Origin: an uncultured Oscillospiraceae bacterium
Lineage (GTDB): Bacteria; Bacillota; Clostridia; Oscillospirales; Ruminococcaceae
Assembly: GCA_905197685.1 (NCBI GenBank)
Contig: CAJJZS010000001.1
Coordinates: forward strand, 62,001 to 126,000
Direction: 5' to 3'
Length of the DNA: 64,000 nt
Below, one piece after another: positions 52,486 through 60,631 of the stretch. Position 1 is the stretch's first letter; every line of letters starts with the position of its first letter. Position numbers and translations under genes: made by a program. A model generated the notes under the pieces. The model did not search any database. It saw nothing but the letters and a program-made list of their open reading frames with translations, and was not told the origin of the DNA.

Positions 52486-54114
52486 TTATTCTTCGCACAT
52501 AAACGGATATGCGATGTCGGTAACGGGAACAAAGGTTTCTTTGATGGTGCGCGGGCTGATCCAACGGTAGAGGTTGAGCATACTGCCTGCTTTATCGTTG
52601 GTACCGGAAGCGCGGGCGCCGCCGAATGGCTGCTGACCGACAACAGCGCCGGTTGGCTTGTCATTGATGTAGAAGTTGCCTGCCGCATTGGACAGCGCTT
52701 TTTCCATCATGACGATGGCAGCTCTGTCCTGAGCAAAGATTGCGCCGGTCAGTCCGTACGGAGAAGCAGTGTCGCACTGTTTCAGGGTTTCTTCCAGTTT
52801 TTCGTCCTCGTATACATATACGGTCAGTACCGGACCAAAGATTTCTTCGACCATAGTCTTGAAGTCAGGTTTTTTCGCTTCGATGACGGTCGGTTTGATA
52901 AAGTAACCCTTAGAGCCGTCATAACCGCCGCACAGAACCTCGGCATCGGCAGAAGCATTTGCGTAATCAATGTATTCGGAAATCTTCTTGAAGGAAGCCT
53001 CGTCGATAACAGCGCACATGAAGTTTGTGAAATCTCTCGGGTCGCCCATCTTCAGTTTTGCGGTTTCTTCCAGCATACGCTCTTTTACCTGCGGCCAGAT
53101 GCTTGCAGGAATGTATGCGCGGGAGGCGGCGGAGCATTTCTGACCCTGGAACTCAAATGCGCCGCGAACCATAGCGGCAACCAGAGGCTCAATCTGAGCG
53201 GATGGGTGAGCAAAGATAAAGTCTTTGCCGCCGGTTTCGCCGACCAGACGAGGATAGGAGTTGTATTTTGCAATATTTTCACCGACCAAAGACCAAACAC
53301 CGCTGAATACTTTGGTGGAACCGGTGAAGTGGAAGCCTGCCATGCGTGGGTCGCTCAGCAGATATTTGCTGACATCGGAGCCGCGACATGGTACAAAGTT
53401 GATAACGCCGTCCGGCAGTCCGGCTTCTTTCATCAGCTGCATGAAGTAGTAGTTGGAAAGAGCTGCGGTCTGAGCCGGTTTCCAAATAACGGTGTTGCCC
53501 ATAATGGCAGGAGCGGTGGAAAGGTTGCCGCCGATGGAGGTGAAGTTGAATGGGGAAATTGCCATTACAAAACCGTCAAGCGGACGATATTCGCTGCGGT
53601 TCCATACGCCGTGAGAGTTTTCCGGCTGCTGGCTGTAAATCTGTTCTGCAAATGCAACATTGTAGCGCAGGAAGTCTGCCAACTCGCAGGCAGAGTCAAT
53701 TTCAGCCTGGAAAGCGGTCTTGCTTTGTCCGAGCATGGTAGCGGCATTCATCTTTGCGCGCCACGGACCGGCAAGCAGGTCGGCAGCTTTTAAGAAGATG
53801 GAAGCTCGGTGTTCCCACGGCATATTTGCCCATTCTTCTTTGGCAGCCATTGCAGCGTCGGCAGCCAGTTTCAGCTCTTCTTCGCCTGCGATGCTGTATT
53901 CTGCAAGAACATGGTTAAAGTCATGCGGCATAACGCATTTGCCTTTGTTTGCGGTGTGATATTCTTTTCCTGCGATGATGATCGGAATATCTACTTTAAT
54001 AGAAGCCTGATAATCCAGCTCTTTTTTCAAGGCTTCTCGTTCCGGGCTGCCCGGAAGGTAGGACTTTACAGGTTCGTTATACGGTTTGGGCATGGAAAAA
54101 TTTGCATTGCTCAT
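52486..54114 (-). CDS. pruA: 1-pyrroline-5-carboxylate dehydrogenase
   Basis: 542 residues, ALDH superfamily, P5C dehydrogenase branch. Catalytic Cys in FQGQKCSAASRAY, general-base Glu in VGETGGKDF, and AISPFNFTSIGGNLSTAPA in the NAD site. The long N-terminus with NEPVKSYLPGSPER is typical for this family. It oxidises P5C (glutamate semialdehyde) to glutamate. It is last in the hypE-hypD-pruA operon and takes the product of HypD. No proline dehydrogenase domain is fused. Confidence 0.94.
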   Translation of the reverse strand: MSNANFSMPKPYNEPVKSYLPGSPEREALKKELDYQASIKVDIPIIIAGKEYHTANKGKCVMPHDFNHVLAEYSIAGEEELKLAADAAMAAKEEWANMPWEHRASIFLKAADLLAGPWRAKMNAATMLGQSKTAFQAEIDSACELADFLRYNVAFAEQIYSQQPENSHGVWNRSEYRPLDGFVMAISPFNFTSIGGNLSTAPAIMGNTVIWKPAQTAALSNYYFMQLMKEAGLPDGVINFVPCRGSDVSKYLLSDPRMAGFHFTGSTKVFSGVWSLVGENIAKYNSYPRLVGETGGKDFIFAHPSAQIEPLVAAMVRGAFEFQGQKCSAASRAYIPASIWPQVKERMLEETAKLKMGDPRDFTNFMCAVIDEASFKKISEYIDYANASADAEVLCGGYDGSKGYFIKPTVIEAKKPDFKTMVEEIFGPVLTVYVYEDEKLEETLKQCDTASPYGLTGAIFAQDRAAIVMMEKALSNAAGNFYINDKPTGAVVGQQPFGGARASGTNDKAGSMLNLYRWISPRTIKETFVPVTDIAYPFMCEE

Positions 54115-54172
54115 GATTCAAACATCCTTTCCAAATGAGAATAATCACAGTTTAACAAAAATATTTTTTGAT

Positions 54173-54199
54173 ACCGCAAAGGGGTTTCCCCTTTGCGGT
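54173..54199 (-). other. Intercistronic hairpin between hypD and pruA
   Basis: A 12-bp perfect inverted repeat, ACCGCAAAGGGG with CCCCTTTGCGGT, 7 nt after the hypD stop. There is no T-run, so it is more likely to protect or process the upstream mRNA than to end it. Confidence 0.55.
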
Positions 54200-54206
54200 G
54201 ATGGTG

Positions 54207-56582
54207 CTAATTAAAGGACTGCTCGGTACGAGCGATAATTTCGTCCTGAAGCGCGCGGCTGAGGTTGCGGAAATGGTCGCTGTATCCCGCAACACGGACA
54301 ATCAGGTCCTTGTATTCTTCCGGATTGTTCTGCGCGTTAATCAGGGTCTGACGGTCGATAACATTAAACTGGATATGATGACCGTCCATGTTAAAGTAGG
54401 TGCGTACCAGGTTTGCCATGTTGTCCAAACCGTCCTCGCCTGCAACAACGCTTGGTGTGAATTTCTGATTGAGCAGGGTGCCGCCGGTGCGGAGATGATC
54501 CATCTTCGAGCAGGATTTAATGACTGCGGTCGGTCCGTTTACATCTGCGCCCTTTTCCGGAGAGATTCCTTCGGAAACCGGTTTGTGCGCCAGGCGTCCG
54601 TTCGGACTTGCAAGCATCACTTCACCGAAGTAAACATGGCAGGTGGTAGGCAGCATATTGATGCGGTAGGTTCCGCCGCGAACGTTCGGACGACCGGAAA
54701 CGGTCTGATAATAGTAATCAAAAACAGATTCCATAATTTCATCGGCATAATTGTCATCGTTGCCATATTTCGGAGTTCTGTTTACTACCATGTTGTAAAT
54801 TTCCGGATAACCTTCAAAGTTATGCTCCAGAGCCTGCATTAAATCGTGCATCGAGAATTTCTTTTTGTCAAATACATTGTATTTGATAGCAGCCAGCGAG
54901 TCGGTAATGGTTCCGATTCCTACGCCCTGAATGTAGCTGGTGTTGTATCTTGCGCCGCCGCCGTTGTAGTCTTTTCCTCTGCTGATGCAATCGTTGGTGA
55001 TGACGGAGAGGAACGGAGCCGGCATATATTCTTTATAGATTTTTTCGATGACATTGTTTCCGCGGATTTTAATATCTGCAAAGTGACGAACCTGTTTTTT
55101 ATACGCGTCAAACAACTCGTTATAGGAGTGGAAATCTTCTGCGTTTCCTAATTTTAAGCCAAGCTGTTTTTTGCTGACAGGGTCAAAGCCGTTGTGCAGG
55201 GTGATTTCCAAAATCTTCGGCAAGTTAAAGTAACCGGTCAGGATGTACGCTTCGTTGCCGAACGCGCCGGTTTCCACACAGCCGCTGGTTCCGCCGCGAC
55301 GGGCATCTTCAATGCTCTTGCCTGCATTAAGCAGTTCCTGAACGATGGCATCGGTGTTGTAAAATGCAGGCTGTCCCCAACCTTTTCTGGAAATTTCACA
55401 GGCGCGTTTGAGGAAACGCTGCGGTGTTTTTTTGCTGATCTGTACGTTGGAACTTGGCTGAAGCAGCTTCATATCGTCCATGCAGTCCAAAATCAGGTAG
55501 CTGACATCGTTGACTCCGTCCTGACCGTCCGGTGTGATACCGCCGGTATTGATGTTTGCAAAGTCGGTGTAGGTGCTGCTTTCTTTTAAGGTAATGCCTA
55601 CCTTCGGAGGAGCAGGCTGATTGTTGAATTTTACCCACAAACATTCCAGCAGTTCCAGCGCTTTTTCATCGTCGAGGATTCCTGCCTCCACATCATGCTC
55701 ATAGAACGGGAACAGATGCTGGTCCAGTCTGCCCGGGCTGTAAGCGTCCCATGGGTTTAATTCGGTGGTAACGCCCAGATGAACAAACCAATACATCTGA
55801 ATTGCCTGCCAGTAGGTTTCCGGTTTGTGAGCAGGAACAACATCGCAGTTGTGCGCGATTTGCAGCAGTTCTTCCTTGCGGACAGGATCTGTTTCCTTTT
55901 CTGCCAGCTCTCTTGCCAAAGCAGCGTAACGCTGACCCAAAATCATGATAGCATCGCAGGAGATGGACATTGCGTTGAGTTCGTTCTGTTTGTCCAAAGC
56001 CTCGGGATCATTTAAAAAGTCCAGTTTATCCAACGCATTTTGGATATCCTGTTTGTAGTCCAAAAATCCTTTGGTGTAGATTTTCTGAGAGCCTACGGTA
56101 TGTCCCGGACCGCGTTGTTCCATAAATTCGGTGAAGATACCGGATTCGTAACAGTCTTTCCATTCCTGTGTCATCGAATTGATGATTTTGTGGCGAATGG
56201 AACGGTTTTCCCAGTACGGAATAATTTTTTCTTCCTGTAATTTTAAATCTTCGTCCGTTACTTTAAAGCTGATTAAGTCGCGGTCGTTCATAACGTGCAT
56301 ATCTTCCAAGGTGTGGCAGCACAGCTCCGGGAAGGTAGGAGATTTCTGCGGACCGTCACCCTTTTCGCCGACAATCAGTTCGCCGTCATTGATGCACAGG
56401 TGTTTGTTTTCCATAAAATGCTTAAATGCGAGGGCGCGCATTTCCGGCACGGAAACACTGCCTTCATACATTTTATATGCGTCGGTCATTAAGTCGGCGC
56501 GCTCCATATAAATTCTTGCGGGGGTATCCAAGCTCTGGCGACGGAGCTTTTGGATTCGCTTGTTCATGCCTCTTTCTTCCAT
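54207..56582 (-). CDS. hypD: trans-4-hydroxy-L-proline dehydratase (glycyl radical enzyme)
   Basis: 791 residues. Active-site thiyl Cys435 and Glu437 lie in GTSGCVETGAFG, and the glycyl radical Gly766 lies in VRVAGYSDHF. His161, Asp279 and Asp340 sit one number later than the substrate residues reported for Clostridioides difficile HypD. It removes water from trans-4-hydroxyproline to give P5C. It lies between its activase gene and pruA. It is oxygen-sensitive, so it implies an anaerobic host. It is not pyruvate formate-lyase, which needs a Cys-Cys pair. Confidence 0.95.
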   Translation of the reverse strand: MEERGMNKRIQKLRRQSLDTPARIYMERADLMTDAYKMYEGSVSVPEMRALAFKHFMENKHLCINDGELIVGEKGDGPQKSPTFPELCCHTLEDMHVMNDRDLISFKVTDEDLKLQEEKIIPYWENRSIRHKIINSMTQEWKDCYESGIFTEFMEQRGPGHTVGSQKIYTKGFLDYKQDIQNALDKLDFLNDPEALDKQNELNAMSISCDAIMILGQRYAALARELAEKETDPVRKEELLQIAHNCDVVPAHKPETYWQAIQMYWFVHLGVTTELNPWDAYSPGRLDQHLFPFYEHDVEAGILDDEKALELLECLWVKFNNQPAPPKVGITLKESSTYTDFANINTGGITPDGQDGVNDVSYLILDCMDDMKLLQPSSNVQISKKTPQRFLKRACEISRKGWGQPAFYNTDAIVQELLNAGKSIEDARRGGTSGCVETGAFGNEAYILTGYFNLPKILEITLHNGFDPVSKKQLGLKLGNAEDFHSYNELFDAYKKQVRHFADIKIRGNNVIEKIYKEYMPAPFLSVITNDCISRGKDYNGGGARYNTSYIQGVGIGTITDSLAAIKYNVFDKKKFSMHDLMQALEHNFEGYPEIYNMVVNRTPKYGNDDNYADEIMESVFDYYYQTVSGRPNVRGGTYRINMLPTTCHVYFGEVMLASPNGRLAHKPVSEGISPEKGADVNGPTAVIKSCSKMDHLRTGGTLLNQKFTPSVVAGEDGLDNMANLVRTYFNMDGHHIQFNVIDRQTLINAQNNPEEYKDLIVRVAGYSDHFRNLSRALQDEIIARTEQSFN

Positions 56583-56661
56583 ACTGCTCTCTCCTTACTG
56601 ATGATGGATTGATATTTTTGATTGATTATGATTGATTTCGCTTGATTTTGATGGAAATATT

Positions 56662-57576
56662 TTAACCTCCGATTTTAATATCGGTAAAACCTTCTTTAAT
56701 AAACATTTGCGCAATTTCTTCTAAACGCTCGTCGGAAGGTCTCTCAAAGGTAACGCCTTTATACTCTTCTCCAAGTTTTTCATATTTATGGTTGCCGGTG
56801 TTGTGGTAGGGGAGAAGATTGGTTTTTACAATGTGGATTTGCTGTTCCTTTAAGAAAGATATGATGTCCCGAATATCACTATCCTCGGTGTTGACGGGGA
56901 CAATCAGCGGCATACGAAGGTTGATTCTTGCGCCGCAGTCGCTGAGCTTTTTCAGATTTTCCAGAATCAGCGCGTTGTCCTGTCCCATATATTTTTTATG
57001 GCGAGCAGGGTCAATCAGCTTTACATCGTATAAAAAAGTATCCACATAAGGCAGGATTCTCTCGTAGTTGCTCCATGGGGCAAATCCGCAGGTATCAATG
57101 GCAATATTGAATCCTTTTTTATGCAGCTGTTTTACCAGCGTTTCGATGTAATCGGGGTCTTGCAGCATCACCTCTCCGCCGGAAAGGGTAACGCCGCCGC
57201 CCGATTGTTCGTAAAACATACGGTCTTTTTCGATTTCTCGAATCAGTTCGCGCACAGTGTATGGTTTGCCGCAAATTTCTCTTGCGTTGTTGACACAGTA
57301 GTCGGTGCAGGTTCCGCAAGCGTCGCATTTGGAACGGTCTGCCAAAAACTGCCCGTCAACCTCCCGGATTCCGTGTTGAGGGCAAACCTCTGCGCAGCGG
57401 GAGCAACCGGTGCAGCGTTCTGCATTGTACAGAAGCTCGGGAGCGAAGTTTTGGCTTTCGGGGTTATGGCACCACCAGCAATTTAAAGCGCATCCTTTAA
57501 AGAATACGGTGGTGCGGATTCCGTCGCCGTCATGTACGGAAAATTTTTGAATGTTAATGATGTTTGGAGAACTCAT
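56662..57576 (-). CDS. hypE: HypD activating enzyme (radical SAM)
   Basis: 304 residues. The radical-SAM motif CALNCWWC follows IQKFSVHDGDGIRTTVFFKG. Two ferredoxin-type motifs follow (CTGCSRCAEVC and CDACGTCTDYC) as in two-cluster GRE activases, then GGVTLSGGE and YDVKLIDPARHKKYMG. It makes the glycyl radical on HypD. First gene of the operon, from the promoter at 57637-57665; ATG behind GAGGGG. The 79-nt gap to hypD is AT-rich with repeated ATCAA. Confidence 0.95.
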   Translation of the reverse strand: MSSPNIINIQKFSVHDGDGIRTTVFFKGCALNCWWCHNPESQNFAPELLYNAERCTGCSRCAEVCPQHGIREVDGQFLADRSKCDACGTCTDYCVNNAREICGKPYTVRELIREIEKDRMFYEQSGGGVTLSGGEVMLQDPDYIETLVKQLHKKGFNIAIDTCGFAPWSNYERILPYVDTFLYDVKLIDPARHKKYMGQDNALILENLKKLSDCGARINLRMPLIVPVNTEDSDIRDIISFLKEQQIHIVKTNLLPYHNTGNHKYEKLGEEYKGVTFERPSDERLEEIAQMFIKEGFTDIKIGG

Positions 57577-57615
57577 TGTAATCCCCTCTATGAATTTTCA
57601 TTTTAATAAAATAAT

Positions 57616-57665
57616 TTGAAATTTAATTTCAACTACATTATAAAACAATAAATCAAAAAAATCAA
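57616..57665 (-). promoter_or_regulatory. hyp operon promoter with palindromic operator candidate
   Basis: On the minus strand TTGATT (57665-57660), a 17-bp spacer, TATAAT (57642-57637). A palindrome TTGAAAT-TTA-ATTTCAA (57616-57632) spans the predicted start site near 57630, a position where a repressor would block transcription. The remaining gap up to 57798 is AT-rich and holds nothing else I recognise. Confidence 0.65.
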
Positions 57666-57798
57666 ATCGCAGAATATCAGAAAAAATCAGTAAATTTTTA
57701 TTCAAAATAGATAATATTTGTTAATTCTTAAACATTAGGACAACTCTTTAGGGTGAAATCGGGTATAATATCAATGAAAAAACCAAAAAAAGAAGATA

Positions 57799-57838
57799 AA
57801 AAAATCAGTCTTACAGAAAATTTTCCGTAAGACTGATT
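57799..57838 (-). terminator. Terminator of the NPNTG protein gene
   Basis: AATCAGTCTTAC (57803-57814) pairs with GTAAGACTGATT (57827-57838); on the minus strand the stem is followed by TTTTT. Confidence 0.82.
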
Positions 57839-57857
57839 AAGATACCGAGTTTTTTGT

Positions 57858-58070
57858 TTAGCGTTTTCCTTTTTTCTTTTTCATGGCGGAAAGCACCAGT
57901 AAGAGAACGATTACAACAACAGAAGCAATCAATAAGCCGACTACCAGACCAACCTTGTTGTTGTCGCCGGTGTTTGGGTTTCCTGCTGCAAAAGCAACCG
58001 GAGTTAACGCGCAGAAGGAAAACAAAACGGTGGAAAAAAATGTCATAAAACGGGTGAACACATTACGCAT
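57858..58070 (-). CDS. Minute cell-wall anchored protein with NPNTG sorting signal
   Basis: 70 residues from ATG 58070 behind AAAGGACG. A signal peptide (about 1-29, ending AFA) is followed almost at once by the sortase-like motif NPNTGD, then a hydrophobic helix (VGLVVGLLIASVVVIVLLLVL) and a basic tail KKKKGKR. After signal removal and sorting, almost no mature protein would remain, so it may be a membrane peptide rather than a wall protein. Independent unit with its own terminator. Confidence 0.78.
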   Translation of the reverse strand: MRNVFTRFMTFFSTVLFSFCALTPVAFAAGNPNTGDNNKVGLVVGLLIASVVVIVLLLVLSAMKKKKGKR

Positions 58071-58197
58071 AAGAAACGTCCTTTCTGTATTGAAATGTTC
58101 AATAGTACCTCTTATTATAATCCCATATTTTACCGCTGTCAAGATGAAACGCAAAAGAACTGTCAAAAATAAAGAACAAGCGACACTTTTCCGCTTA

Positions 58198-58980
58198 TTA
58201 TCGGGAAATGCGATAAACTTCACAGGCATTTTGGAAGGTTTGGTCCGCCAGCTCCTGCGCCGAGCAGCCTTTTATTTCTCCGAGTTTTTCTGCCATGCGG
58301 TAAAGCAGGGTAGAGTCGCACCGCTTGCCGCGGAACGGTTCGGGCGCCATGTACGGGCAGTCGGTTTCAATCAGCAGTCGGTCTAACGGAACTTCCGCTG
58401 CCGCTTCAACGGCGCGGCGGGCATTTTTAAAGGTAATTACACCGGTAAATCCGATATACATTCCAAGCCGCAAAATTTCTTTCGCATATTCTGCCGAGCC
58501 GGAAAAACAGTGCATAATGCCTTTGGGACGATATTTTTTTAACAGGTCAAGGGTGTCCTGATGAGCGTCCCGATTGTGGATAATCACAGGAAGATCCAAA
58601 TCTTTGGAGAGGGCAAGCTGCTCTTCAAAGATTTTTCGCTGAACATCTCTCGGGGAAGCATCGTCATAGTAATAATCTAAACCGATTTCACCCAGAGCCA
58701 TCGCTTTTTCATAGGAAAGCTGCCGAGCCATCACCTCTAAATATTCTTTGGAATTTTGCGCGGCGATTTCTGCGGCTTGATCGGGGTGAATACCGATGCT
58801 GCAATAAACAAACGGATATTTTTTGGCAAGTTCGATGCCTGCGATGTTTGCGTGGGTGGTGTTGCCGACATTCATAATGCGGCATACGCCGTGCGATGCC
58901 ATCGAAGAAAGAAGCTCGTCTCGGTCCTCGTCAAACCGAGGGTCATCATAGTGAGCGTGAGAATCAAAAATATTTTGCAT
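58198..58980 (-). CDS. tatD: TatD family metal-dependent hydrolase/DNase
   Basis: 260 residues from ATG 58980 behind GGAGG. Metal-binding motifs: DSHAHYD, ALGEIGLDYYYD, VIIHNRDAH, MHCFSG and LIETDCPYMAP. It is a cytoplasmic 3'-5' DNase-type enzyme, of the type often next to metG, which here lies 2.3 kb downstream on the same strand with three genes in between. Confidence 0.93.
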   Translation of the reverse strand: MQNIFDSHAHYDDPRFDEDRDELLSSMASHGVCRIMNVGNTTHANIAGIELAKKYPFVYCSIGIHPDQAAEIAAQNSKEYLEVMARQLSYEKAMALGEIGLDYYYDDASPRDVQRKIFEEQLALSKDLDLPVIIHNRDAHQDTLDLLKKYRPKGIMHCFSGSAEYAKEILRLGMYIGFTGVITFKNARRAVEAAAEVPLDRLLIETDCPYMAPEPFRGKRCDSTLLYRMAEKLGEIKGCSAQELADQTFQNACEVYRISR

Positions 58981-59049
58981 GAGATACCTCCGAATCAATA
59001 TAGTATTTTCCAATCGGTTATGTTACAATAACAAAGAGGTGAACAAAAA

Positions 59050-59133
59050 ATGGATAAGAATACAAGAAGAATACAAGAAGAATACAAGAAGAATACAAGA
59101 AGAATACAAGAAGAATACAATATGACCTATTGA
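59050..59133 (+). other. Ribosome-bound start and short frame feeding into the 11-bp repeat
   Basis: ATG at 59050 with AGAGGTGA about 7 nt upstream is the only good start before the acyltransferase. In the present repeat number its frame encodes 27 residues (MDKNTRRIQEEYKK...) and stops at TGA 59131-59133. Removal of one 11-bp unit joins it in frame to ..RRIQYDLLRTVACL, the normal N-terminus for this acyltransferase family. Confidence 0.78.
59056..59121 (+). repeat. 11-bp tandem repeat, six units, at the start of the acyltransferase gene
   Basis: The unit AAGAATACAAG is present five times exactly (59056-59110), and a sixth time with a final T instead of G (59111-59121). Eleven is not a multiple of three, so each gain or loss shifts the reading frame. 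The repeat has no stop codon in any frame and encodes KNTRRIQEEYK. Confidence 0.92.
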
Positions 59134-60131
59134 GGACGGTCGCCTGTCTGATGGTAGTGATGCTGCACGTCAGCGCGTTTTATTGGACAAAGCTGTCCCC
59201 TGCTTGTGCAGAATGGAAGATATTGAATTTATATGACAGTTTTGTGCGCAGCAGCGTACCGTTATTTTTTATGCTCAGCGGCGTCTTTTTTCTCTCAAAG
59301 GAGGTCGAGGCGAAAAAGCTGTACACGAAAAATATTTTTCACCTTTTTTGTGTTCTGCTTGTCTGGTCCGTTTTATATGCGGCAGACACAGTGGGGATTC
59401 CTGCTTTTTTCCGTCAGGATGCGGGGGCGATGTTTACAGCGGTTGTCAACGGAAAATATCATCTTTGGTTTTTGTGGTCGATGATAGGGGTTTATCTGTT
59501 TGTTCCGCTTCTTTCGGCTTTGGTTCGGTACCGTGACGGAAAGTATCTTCCTTATTTCCTGATTTTGTTTTTTATATTCGGTGTGGGAAAGGCAACTCTG
59601 AGCGTTTATCCTTATCCAAACCATTCTGTTTTTGATTTACTGAACAAAATGCCGGATTTTCGCCTGTATCTCGGCTATTTTGTACTGGGATATTATCTGG
59701 ATCAAAAAGTGAAACGAAAACTGCCGGGCAGCCTTCTCCTTGTTCTCTTTGCGGTGACAGCATCTCTTTCCGCGTTTATCGGTCAGGTGGACGCCGTACA
59801 GAAGGGAAGCCCTGCGGGGCTGCTCTACGGATATTTTTGTTTGCCGGTCTTTGCAGAGTCGGTCTTTCTCTTCCTTTTCTTTCGGGATTTGGGACCTTGT
59901 TTGGAAGGAAAGGAGAAGCTGCAAAGGCAGATTTGCTTTTTATCCGCAAACACTATGGGGATTTATCTGCTTCACCCCTTTGTATTGGAGCGTTTGGACA
60001 GATGGCAGATAAACAGTTTAACATGGTCCCCTTGGATTTCCGTTTTGTTGGTGACGCTGACAGCCTTTGTAATCTGCATGGGAATCAGCGCGCTGATTCA
60101 AAAAATTCCTTTGCTGAGAAAGATTTTATAA
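59130..60131 (+). CDS. Membrane acyltransferase (acyltransferase 3 family), probably phase-variable
   Basis: Open frame of at least 333 residues with about ten membrane helices. The family start DLLRTVACLMVVMLHVSAFYW has the catalytic-type His, followed by SSVPLFFMLSGVFFL, and NTMGIYLLHP near the end. These enzymes O-acetylate surface sugars or lipids. The listed start is a TTG without a ribosome site. The true start is most likely ATG 59050, now out of frame because of the 11-bp repeat, so the gene looks switched off in this copy. It is convergent with, and overlaps by 6 nt, the next gene. Confidence 0.85.
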   Translation: MRTVACLMVVMLHVSAFYWTKLSPACAEWKILNLYDSFVRSSVPLFFMLSGVFFLSKEVEAKKLYTKNIFHLFCVLLVWSVLYAADTVGIPAFFRQDAGAMFTAVVNGKYHLWFLWSMIGVYLFVPLLSALVRYRDGKYLPYFLILFFIFGVGKATLSVYPYPNHSVFDLLNKMPDFRLYLGYFVLGYYLDQKVKRKLPGSLLLVLFAVTASLSAFIGQVDAVQKGSPAGLLYGYFCLPVFAESVFLFLFFRDLGPCLEGKEKLQRQICFLSANTMGIYLLHPFVLERLDRWQINSLTWSPWISVLLVTLTAFVICMGISALIQKIPLLRKIL

Positions 60132-60605
60132 TTGTTTGTTTTTGGATAATTGCTTTTCCATTAGGATAAAAGGATATTGTCCTCCATTTGTGGATACCGT
60201 TTCCTGTCCGCATACCAGAAATCCGGCTTTTTCGTATACCTTTTGAGCCCGAATGTTGAAAGAAGCGACCGCAAGAGAAAGAGTTATAGCAAAAGGATAA
60301 TGTTCTTGAATAAAAGTTTGGGCAGCATATAAGAAAGCGCTTCCGATTCCTTTTCCGGTCAGATTCGGTCGCAATCCCAGTCCGAGTTCGACAGAATTTC
60401 TGTCCGGATAGACAGCGATAAATCCAATTAACTCCCCATCGAAAACGGCGCTCCAATAGTTTTCCCCCCGAAGTTTTGGAGAAAGCAGTTCCTGTAAATC
60501 TTCGGGGTCATTTTTCATGTCATAAAAGGAATAAATTCCTTCATAGTGCCAATCGGCAATCTGCTCTGCCTCCGATTGGCTCATTGGGGAAAATTGAAAA
60601 TTCAT
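60126..60605 (-). CDS. GNAT family N-acetyltransferase
   Basis: 159 residues from ATG 60605 behind GAGGAGG. An RimI/phosphinothricin-like GNAT: FDGELIGFIAVYPD, LGLGLRPNLTGKGIGSAF (acetyl-CoA loop) and LAVASFNIRAQKVYEKAGF. Soluble; substrate unknown. It lies 26 nt after the HD-domain gene on the same strand. Confidence 0.9.
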   Translation of the reverse strand: MNFQFSPMSQSEAEQIADWHYEGIYSFYDMKNDPEDLQELLSPKLRGENYWSAVFDGELIGFIAVYPDRNSVELGLGLRPNLTGKGIGSAFLYAAQTFIQEHYPFAITLSLAVASFNIRAQKVYEKAGFLVCGQETVSTNGGQYPFILMEKQLSKNKQL

Positions 60606-60631
60606 ATAAAACCTCCTCTGCAAAAGCAAAA

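Noticed and set aside
54173..54199. Terminator between hypD and pruA
   Set aside because: The hairpin is perfect but no T-run follows on the minus strand; listed as an intercistronic hairpin instead.
54207..56582. Pyruvate formate-lyase or choline TMA-lyase identity for the glycyl radical enzyme
   Set aside because: There is no Cys-Cys pair as in PFL. The SGCVETG motif and the His161/Asp279/Asp340 set follow HypD, and the pruA neighbour agrees.
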